14,951 nt of DNA from Ectocarpus siliculosus (taxonomy: Eukaryota; Sar; Phaeophyceae; Ectocarpales; Ectocarpaceae), in contig FN648541.1 in NCBI GenBank assembly GCA_000310025.1, positions 110,919 through 125,869 of the forward strand, in the 5' to 3' direction. The notes beneath the pieces are model-generated. The model searched no databases, had not been told where the DNA came from, and saw only the letters and a program-made list of their open reading frames with translations. A program made the translations under genes and the position numbers. Shown here piece by piece: positions 8,963 to 14,951 of the stretch; positions within the stretch are counted from its first letter, which is position 1; every line of letters begins with the position of its first letter.

Positions 8963-8975
8963 GCGCCAGCAGCAG

Positions 8976-9007
<32 letters not shown>

Positions 9008-9237
9008 ACAGCAACCCCGATTCAAAGACCCCTGCCAAACACCGATATGAAAGCACTCCGTCCGTTTTTCTCGGCACTTTCCTCGTCTTTGCTACGCCCC
9101 CACCTTCGCCCCCCCCCCGCACGCCCCCCCCATCCCCGGCGTCGCCGTCTCCTTCTACGAATGAGCAGCTGCTGCTGCGCCGAGGCTTCCACGTCTCTCC
9201 CCGCCTTCTTCTCGGGGCCATGCCCTCGTCAGGATCG
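8963..9237 (+). CDS. Tentative upstream exon of the glutamate synthase gene with presequence-like segment
   Basis: A frame open from 8863 ends with NEQLLLRRGFHVSPRLLLG and AMPSSGS, then donor GTGAGG at 9238, phase 0, compatible with the phase-0 exon at 9850. RRGFHVSPRLL resembles mitochondrial targeting peptides. There is no ATG in this frame, so an upstream exon is needed; a good acceptor (TTCCTTCCCGTCCACAG, AG at 8961-8962) would open the exon at 8963 with poly-Ser. Against it: the Ser and Pro runs are low complexity. A competing frame has ATG at 9047 (MKALRPFFSALSSSLLR), but it reaches the same donor in the wrong phase. Confidence 0.4.
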
Positions 9238-12200
9238 GTGAGGACGGCTGGCGACAGCAGCAATCATTCCCCCTTTTTCTTCGTCTCGTTGATTGCTGTG
9301 TGGAGCAAAAGGGGGCGGTGTGTCGGGTGCAGAGTACGTTGGGGTGGGTCCCGCTGCTTGCTGTGGTTTGTTTTATGTTGGCCGAAACAAGAGCAATGGA
9401 ACACGTTCGGAGTCGAAAGGATAACGCTGGACTGCTGTGCCTATGGGCGTAAGGGCAATGGTGTGTTGACACGTGCTTCTCTCTTCTCTCCCGCATACAT
9501 GCAGTCTACGCTGCTGTGATCAGGTATACGGGAGACATATGCTATACCCGTGGGATTATCTCGGTACAAATAGAATAAGAGTGTTGTGCCCTGGTACGTT
9601 GTAATTAATGCCCGCACGTGCGTCTTTTTCTTTCCTATGGAAAACAGACCAAGTATATGCCTCCACTCGCGTGCTTGTGCTGCCAAGAGCACTCTATGAG
9701 CAGTCACCGCACGCGATGCTTGTAACCAACAACGACGACAGCAGTCAAACCCTGTCGTGTCCACACGCACAACAAGACAAAAAAATTGAGCAAGGAACGC
9801 GCGCCGTATTAAATATCTCCCGGTGTGTACCGCATGCAATGCACCGCAGGAATCCAAGGGCCCAAGCCGGGCCCGCCTTCTCAGCGAGGGCACGCCGGAG
9901 TGGATCGAGCAATGGAGCCCCGAGGTGTTCCGCAAGGTCGGCTACGGAATGGCGGCAGGGGTGGTGGCGACGGGGGCGCTCGGGGGTCCGTTGACGGGCC
10001 TTGTCGCGGCGGTGCCGGTAGCCGGGTGAGGAGGCAAATATTCACCCTGTCTCTCTCTGTCTCTGCCTCTGTGTCTCTCTGGGTATGCCTGCCTGTCTGT
10101 CTGTCTGTCTGTCTGTCTGTTTCTCTTTGTCTTTCTCGCTGTTTCTCTCTCTCGATCTCTGTCTGTCTGTCTTTCTGTATCTCTCTCTGTCTCTTTTGCT
10201 TTTTCTCTCTCTACCTCTCTCTTTCTGTCTCTTTCTGTCTCTCCGTCTGTACTCTCCCGTGCCTCTGTCTGCCTGCCGGCCTCTCTCTTCTCTCTTTACG
10301 TGTATGTCTCTCTGCGTCTCTCTCTGTGTGCCTGTCTCTCTCTAACGCGTATGTCTCTCTCTACCGTGTATGTCTCTCTGTCTCTCTCCATCTGTGCTAG
10401 CGTTCCTCTGGTGTGCAGTGCAATGAAAAGCAAGGCGCTTTTATCAGCACCTCTTCCTTGCTCGGTTGCTGTGATAAACAGCCTTGTTATTCAAGCAAAG
10501 ATACCCTTGTGCGTCGCAGCGTTCGTGGTTTTCGCGTGTGCAATACCTCCTCCAAGCGCCTTTTCGTCCTTTCCTCCTTAGCTGTGCTTGGCTGTGTTCG
10601 TTGCTGCTGCTGCCATTGCCGCCGCCGCCACAAAGTAGTGAGAGTCCACCATGGTACTCTCTAACGCGGGCATACCCAACTTTGGTTTCCGACAAACAGG
10701 TACTGGTGGCTGGGCCTCCGAGACCTGAAGCAGGAGTCGAGCACCCTCAAGCGCAACTTTCCGGTACTGGCCAACATCAGGTGAGCGAGGGAGGTGAACT
10801 CGCGGGGAGTTTGATGCTGGGGCGGCGGGAAAGGCGGGGAGTCGTCTCTTGTCTGTCTACCGTGGCGTTGCTGGGTGTCCTCTGCTCGGGTGTGTAGGGT
10901 GGGGGAAACGGCTATTTAGTCGCACGTGCTTATCCTGCGTGTGTGGGCGTGTAGGCTTCTGCGGGTGGTGTGGTACCATCATTAGGTGACGGCGGGGATG
11001 TTGTGCGGGATGGGACGGTATTCTTCCGTATATGTATATCCCTGCTCGCATTGCTGTCCTAGCTCGAAGAAAAGTCGTCTCGACGTTGATTCTAGATTTG
11101 ACACCGCCAACCAGCGACAGAGATCGTAAATACGATATCGCGTCCCGCCCTCGTCTCGTTGCCCCCTGACCCTTACCGTTGCACGACGACTTCGACGACG
11201 ACAACGACGACAACGACGACAAGGTTCCTGCTGGAGTCGATCCGGCCGGAGATTCGTCAGTACTTCATCGAGTCGGACAGCGAGAGCGTGCCCTTCTCGC
11301 GCGCCCACCGCTCCGTCGTCTACGCTCGCGCGAAGGGCTCCTCCGACACCCTGCCTTTTGGCACCCGCAGGGACCTCTACAAGGTGGGACGAGGGGCGTT
11401 CTCTTATGTTTTGCATGCCTTAGCGGTTAGACCGTTGACCACGCGTCATTCTCGAGAGGACGGAGAATGGGGGAGGGCTTACCAGGTCTTGCTTGGCACC
11501 TAGTGCTGCGAATTTCCGAGCTCTGCCCACTGTTTTTCATCGCTATTGTATCGACATCATCAACACCGCCACCACCACCACCGCTGCTGGCTGTATGCCC
11601 GCCTGCCTGCCTGCATGACGTGACGGACGGGCGGTGCATCGAAACCGCGATTGCCAGGAAGGGTACGAGTGGATCTGCCACAGCATGTACCCGGCGAAGC
11701 CGTCGAACGTGGAGCTGAGGGCCACTGTCGGCGGCCCCCTAGTCACGCAGAAGTACTCGGCCGCGCTGCTCAACGTCAGCGCGATGTCGTACGGGGCTCT
11801 CAGCGATAACGCCATCCTCGCGCTCAGCAGGTGGGCAGGATGGTCGTAAGGAGGGGGGGGGGTTCAGCAGTATTGACTACGGTTTTAGTTTTTTTTTTAT
11901 GGGAAAGTAGGAATTTTACGAGAGTACCAGTAAGTGGCTTGGCTTGTCCCTGCCACGAGAAATACATAAATTTGGTAGTACGGCTTCAGTCAAAACGTGT
12001 TTTCCTTTTTTTTCAGCCGATGAGGTGGTGTGTTGTGGTGAGGGTCGCTCACGGCCCCCCTTCGACCCTACCTGTGTGTGTGGCAGGGGACCACAGCTAC
12101 ACCACACAATACACACCACTTTTGGCTTCACTTCAGATAGCGTGACACCTCTGGTGGTAGCGATGCTGCTTTTGCCCATGCGTACCGCTGTGCGCGTGCA

Positions 12201-14104
12201 CCTAAAACGAAAAAAAAAAACACGGAACCCCCAACAGCGCCGCGAAGGCGGGCAGCTTCTACCACAACACCGGGGAGGGAGGCATCTCGCGCTTCCACCT
12301 GGAGGGCGGGGGGTCTCTGGTGTGGAACGTGGGCACGGGGTACTTCGGCTGCCGCGGGGAGGACGGAAAGTTCGACCCGGAAAAGTTCCGAGAAAATTCC
12401 ACAAGGCCAAACGTCAAGGTGTGGCCCGGTGGAACACGAAACGCAGTGTTTTTTTTTTGGGGGGGGGGGGCGTGTACGTGGGCCGGACACACACGCGCAC
12501 ACACGTAATGGCCATTTAGAAGCGTTTTCTGTTTTTAGCCACACTGAGACTGACGTCTTTTCATTAGTCAGCCGGTTAACGCGGTCGATTCTAAAATTAA
12601 GCGCACACACACACACACACACACACACACTGCGCTTCGTAAGCCTAAGAAATGGGCGGCAACGGTACTTCAACCGCTTGTTTCTCAAGCCCCTCTTCAT
12701 GGAAAGTCGTTCCGATTTGTTTGGCCCGCTCGGAGAGTACGTCCGGGTGAGTGTTCGAAAAATCGCAACAAGCAAATTCTTTGTAGTGGAGAAAATTCGG
12801 CTGTACAACCCTAAGCTCCAGTGTTTAGCTGTCGGTAGGAGGCGTTGATAAGTGTTCACATTTTTTCCCCCGCTATTTACAAGACTGACGTCTTTTCATT
12901 GGCTAGCCGGTAAGAGCGGGCGATGGTAACTATGTGAAACACGCCCACACACTGCCGTGTTTCATTGCATTTTTTTGCAGCGACGTGTGAGGGGTTCGTG
13001 CAAACGTTAGGTTTTTTGTGTGCGTGGTGTGTGTAGAGAGGTGCCCGCCTGTGTCACTCACTCCCTGTAGCTTGTGGGCGCCTGCGTGTCTGCCTCTCCG
13101 TGAGTGAGCCTGCTCGAAAAAAAAAAAAAAAACGCAATTATTGTTGGTCTTGGTGTGTTGGTCAGTCGCGCTGTCGTCGTTTTGCTTTTCCTTTGTTGCG
13201 GTGGGTTTGGGGTGATCGATCCAGACTGCCGAGCGCAGTCAAAACACAGCCAGTTTTGAGGATCAAACCGCCCTTGGAAGTGTGGAACAGACACATGCGG
13301 AGCAGGACCTTCCCTCCAACCGACCGACAAGCCATTTCAACGAAACAATCGATCAGACCAAACGGATAGAGCACGGGTAGGTGCAAAGATTCTTGGCTGG
13401 GTCAAACGCGCGACCCGGGAATGAGCGCTCGATCACCAATGATTTGAAGCACGTGGCCAATGAGCCGACACAACCCGTGCGGCCGCCATCGATCAACTAT
13501 GAACGCCACGCAACCATGCACCTAGTTTGAGTCGATCGCACACGAACAACGAACACACTTTGAGTGAGCAAACAAGGAAGAAGAACCAGCGAGGACGAGC
13601 GGAGGAGATGAACACTAAATTTTCCAACACTAAATAGTGCAAACCATTGCATGTCAACAACTGTTTTCGTGTGGGCATTTGTGCCTTTGTTCCGACGTCC
13701 TGTGTGTACTTCCATCGAGCTGTTGAAAATAGCCTTGCAAACCGTATTGGTGTATGTAGGCGATATCCTTTTTTTTCTCCCTACAATAATTAGGTCGCCT
13801 GTGCGCTTGCTTCCATCGAACAAACAAGAAAAAGGCTCTCAATCAAGCTATTAGCTATCCAAAACCCCAAACACAACTTTCAGATGATCGAGATCAAGCT
13901 CTCGCAGGGAGCGAAGCCGGGGCACGGAGGAATCCTCCCGGGGGCAAAGGTGACACCTCTCATCGCCGAGGCGCGAGGGGTCAAGGTCGGGCAGGATTGC
14001 AACTCCCCCCCGCTGCACTCGGCGTTCGGCGGGCCCAGGGGGCTCGTAGACTTCGTGGACCAGATGAGGGAGCTGTCCGGGGGGAAGCCCGTCGGGGTTA
14101 AGAT
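8963..14104 (+). CDS. FMN-binding glutamate synthase family protein, 5' part (gene continues past the window)
   Basis: Spliced exons read in phase to give GTPEWIEQWSPEVFRKVGYG, a hydrophobic segment (AAGVVATGALGGPLTGLVAA), YWWLGLRDLKQ, RPEIRQYFIESDSESVPFSR, SSDTLPFGTRRDLYK, EGYEWICHSM, LLNVSAMSYGALSDNAI, NTGEGGISRFHLEGGG, VGTGYFGCRGEDGKFDPEKF, MIEIKLSQGAKPGHGGILPG, AKVTP and GGKPVGVKM. These match the single-domain GltB2/FMN-binding glutamate synthase family, known mostly from bacteria: no glutaminase domain, KLSQGAKPGHGG signature. About 330 codons are present from 9850 on; the family is usually about 500 residues, so the rest of the FMN domain lies outside. The physiological reaction of these stand-alone proteins is not firmly established; glutamate synthesis is inferred from the domain. 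N-terminal exon 8963-9237 is tentative. Exon borders are GT-AG throughout. Confidence 0.9.
8967..9014. repeat. Interrupted CAG/AGC microsatellite
   Basis: AGC/CAG units with CAT and CAA interruptions. In the proposed exon they read as poly-Ser with Asn. If that exon is rejected, this is simply intergenic repeat. Confidence 0.85.
9850..10025 (+). CDS. Glutamate synthase family gene, exon with membrane-like segment
   Basis: It opens after CGCAG (AG at 9848-9849) as ESKGPSRARLLSEGTPEWIE and ends VAAVPVAG at donor GG|GTGAGG (GT at 10026), leaving two bases. It holds a hydrophobic Gly/Ala/Val stretch after GYGM that continues into YWWLG of the next exon. That is consistent with the membrane-anchor-like N terminus seen in many bacterial members. 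Confidence 0.8.
10043..10395 (+). repeat. Pyrimidine-rich (TCTG/CTCTGT) microsatellite tract in first confident intron
   Basis: About 350 bp consisting almost wholly of C/T with regularly spaced G, including a perfect CTGT run near 10094-10120. It lies within intron 10026-10699. It is read in open frames only because the repeat has no stops. Confidence 0.9.
10700..10780 (+). CDS. Glutamate synthase family gene, 81-bp exon
   Basis: Acceptor CAG at 10697-10699, donor ATCAG|GTGAGC (GT at 10781). It encodes YWWLGLRDLKQESSTLKRNF then PVLANIR. The bacterial family has an equivalent LRDxxQ...NFPVLGHLR segment just before the catalytic domain. It is phase 2 at both junctions, completing Gly at the start and Arg at the end. 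Confidence 0.88.
11185..11223 (+). repeat. (GAC/AAC)n tract abutting a splice acceptor
   Basis: GAC-type trinucleotides run directly up to the acceptor ACAAG at 11219-11223, so the usual pyrimidine tract is absent. CTGAC at 11166-11170 could serve as a distant branch point. Confidence 0.75.
11224..11383 (+). CDS. Glutamate synthase family gene, exon RPEIRQYFIES
   Basis: It encodes FLLESIRPEIRQYFIESDSE, VPFSRAHRSVVYARAKGSSD and TLPFGTRRDLYK. PEI-QYFIESD...PF-R--RS-VY-RAKG--DT-PFGT is a very strong signature of the FMN-binding glutamate synthase family. Donor AAG|GTGGGA at 11384, phase 0. The upstream junction is fixed by phase and by family alignment. Confidence 0.92.
11406..11468 (+). repeat. 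Dispersed repeat B, copy 2 (in glutamate synthase intron)
   Basis: Matches 5298-5358 over its length with a few substitutions and small indels; ATGTTTTGCATGCC, AGCGGTT, TTGACCACGCGTC and GAGGACGGAG are shared. It lies just after donor GTGGGA at 11384. No longer flanking homology is apparent by eye. Confidence 0.7.
11658..11830 (+). CDS. Glutamate synthase family gene, start of FMN barrel
   Basis: Acceptor TTGCCAG (AG at 11656-11657), donor AGCAG|GTGGGC (GT at 11831). It encodes EGYEWICHSMYPAKPSNVEL, RATVGGPLVTQKYSAALLNV and SAMSYGALSDNAILALS. SAMSYGALS is the conserved motif at the start of the FMN-binding barrel in glutamate synthases. Confidence 0.93.
12238..12418 (+). CDS. Glutamate synthase family gene, GEGG exon
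   Basis: Acceptor CCCCCAACAG (AG at 12236-12237), donor AAG|GTGTGG (GT at 12419). It encodes AAKAGSFYHNTGEGGISRFH, LEGGGSLVWNVGTGYFGCRG and EDGKFDPEKFRENSTRPNVK. NTGEGG and GTGYFGCR are family hallmarks. The region before the acceptor is A-rich rather than pyrimidine-rich, but phase and alignment fix the border. Confidence 0.93.
12549..12607 (+). repeat. Dispersed repeat A, copy 2 (in glutamate synthase intron)
   Basis: Same 17-mer start as 5969 and 12884, then GTCAGCCGGTTAACGCGGTC. The ATTGG of the other copies is ATTAG here, so the inverted CCAAT is lost. It runs into a (CA)n tract. Confidence 0.75.
12604..12630. repeat. (CA)n microsatellite
   Basis: A perfect run of CA dinucleotides right after repeat A copy 2, inside the 1465-bp intron 12419-13883. 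Confidence 0.95.
12884..12942 (+). repeat. Dispersed repeat A, copy 3 (in glutamate synthase intron)
   Basis: Same 17-mer start; the continuation GGCTAGCCGGTAAGAGCGGG is more diverged. It keeps TGACGTC and the inverted CCAAT (ATTGGCTA). It lies about 335 bp from copy 2 in the same intron and the same orientation. Confidence 0.75.
13884..14104 (+). CDS. Glutamate synthase family gene, QGAKPGHGG exon (last in window)
   Basis: Acceptor ACTTTCAG (AG at 13882-13883), donor AAGAT|GTGAGG (GT at 14105), leaving two bases. It encodes MIEIKLSQGAKPGHGGILPG, AKVTPLIAEARGVKVGQDCN and PPLHSAFGGPRGLVDFVDQM, ending SGGKPVGVK. SQGAKPGxGG is the classic glutamate synthase FMN-domain motif. Related proteins continue with a CVG...DFIVVDG...EGGTGA block. 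I could not find that block in the remaining bases, so the next exon is outside. Confidence 0.93.
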
Positions 14105-14759
14105 GTGAGGCGAGGGGTCGTCGTGGCTGTCGGCGTTTTTTAACAGTGGCGAGGTGTTGTTGTTGTTGTTGTTGTTGTTGCTGTTGTTGTTGTCCATCTT
14201 TGTTTAGCGGTGGTGGTTCGGTGTAGCTGTTCTTGTTGCTGTTGTTGTCGTTGTTGTCATTTTTTGTTTAGCGGTGGTTGTAGTTGTGGCTTTGGGAAAT
14301 TAACTCCACAGCTTGCAGATATTCAAGAGGAGCAAAGATGGATGTTGGGGTTGAATCGTGGAAAGGGTTTGTGCGCGGTAGGTACACGGCCTACGACGGC
14401 GCAGCAGTCTCTTCCTTTCCGTGAACGGTAAGCCGGCATTCACCCGGGTCGATCCCCCTACAACAGCAAGCCCTGTGTGTCCGCTCGGTGAATGATCGTC
14501 CATCCCATTGGCGAGAGAGGTCAGGCCCCCCCTTGTCCCTCGGCCGCCGTAGCCGAGGAGGTGGGTTTCGATGTTTGAGCTTGAGTACTCGAGGGTGACG
14601 AGCGAAGCGACACAAAAACCAAACACGTCAAGACAAAGGGTGAGGGAGATGTTGTCACTGAGCTCCCCCTCCTCCGTTCGTGAGTTTACGGCACAGGGAA
14701 TGAGTCGAGTCGGCGGCCGATGTGGATAATATAAGCCGAATCGTGAAACCAAAGACTCA
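14105..14759 (+). other. Start of an incomplete intron of the glutamate synthase gene
   Basis: It begins at donor GTGAGG and has no recognisable downstream exon of the family. It contains TTG repeats and otherwise nothing I can name. Confidence 0.6.
14155..14192. repeat. (TTG)n microsatellite
   Basis: TTG/GTT trinucleotides with one CTG interruption in the last intron; a weaker similar tract follows at about 14231-14262. Confidence 0.85.
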
Positions 14760-14951
14760 TGATCGACCTCTCCCCCCCCCCCCCCCCCCCCTGAAAAAAA
14801 AGGATGAGGCAAGGACAAATTTGGTAAAAAAAAAAAACACCAAAAAAAAATCCCGAAAATTGGGGGGGGGGGGGGGGGCCCAAAGGCCCCAAAAGGAGGG
14901 GGAAAAATTTTGAAAAAATTTTTTTTGGGTTTTTGGGAAAAAAAAAAAAAA
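14760..14951. other. Low-quality, homopolymer-dominated contig end
   Basis: It has a run of 20 C (14772-14791), a run of 17 G (14862-14878) and many A, T and G runs, and it finishes in A. The pattern resembles a degraded base-called read end past a poly-C tract. Frames here should not be interpreted. Confidence 0.75.

Noticed and set aside
8942-9241. Plus-strand frame with ATG at 9047 (MKALRPFFSALSSSLLR), transit-peptide-like
   Set aside because: Attractive start, but at the only good donor (9238) it is out of phase with the 9850 exon. It was kept only as an alternative to the proposed upstream exon.
9825-10400. 191-codon plus-strand frame rich in Cys, Leu and Ser
   Set aside because: It is open only because of the pyrimidine microsatellite, and it reads the glutamate synthase exon in the wrong frame.
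14435-14470. tRNA B-box-like word GGGTCGATCCC
   Set aside because: No A box, acceptor stem or anticodon arm can be built around it at tRNA spacing.
1-14951. CRISPR array, insertion sequence, integrated virus or biosynthetic cluster
   Set aside because: No regularly spaced repeats with unique spacers, no transposase or viral proteins, and only two gene families are present.

Overview
The window looks like nuclear DNA from an intron-rich eukaryote. It has short coding exons (48-220 bp), introns of about 0.2-1.6 kb with GT-AG borders, abundant CAG/CTG, CA, GAC and TTG microsatellites, and no bacterial-style gene packing. My guess is a photosynthetic stramenopile, most likely a brown alga (Ectocarpus-like). 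This rests on gene architecture and general familiarity with the proteins, not on a search.

Left half, minus strand (about 1.0-8.15 kb): two head-to-tail copies of a gene for nuclear transcription factor Y subunit C (NF-YC, the HAP5-type histone-fold subunit of the CCAAT-binding complex). Copy 1 has exons 3575-3713, 2306-2353, 1824-1996 and 998-1109. Copy 2 has exons 7778-7909, 6101-6148, 5496-5668 and 5153-5264, with a tentative first exon at 8127-8150. The three downstream exons have identical lengths in both copies (48, 173 and 112 bp), identical phases, and stop codons at the same residue. Introns and flanks have diverged. The order is 3'-copy 1-5', a spacer, then 3'-copy 2-5'.

Right half, plus strand (about 8.9 kb to the end): the 5' part of a gene for a single-domain FMN-binding glutamate synthase family protein (the GltB central/FMN-domain family without a glutaminase domain). 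Confident exons are 9850-10025, 10700-10780, 11224-11383, 11658-11830, 12238-12418 and 13884-14104, with a tentative upstream exon at 8963-9237 carrying a mitochondrial-presequence-like stretch. The gene runs off the right edge in the middle of the FMN domain. It is divergent from NF-YC copy 2, so the roughly 8.15-8.96 kb interval may be a shared promoter region.

Non-coding structure: two different dispersed ~60-bp repeats occur both in introns of NF-YC copy 2 and in introns of the glutamate synthase gene. There is a 56-bp tandem duplication, a CCAAT-bearing hairpin in an NF-YC intron, a 350-bp pyrimidine microsatellite, and (CTG)16 next to a splice acceptor. The last ~190 bases are homopolymer noise typical of a low-quality contig end. 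I see no RNA gene, CRISPR array or intact transposon. Nothing in the sequence ties the two gene families together functionally.
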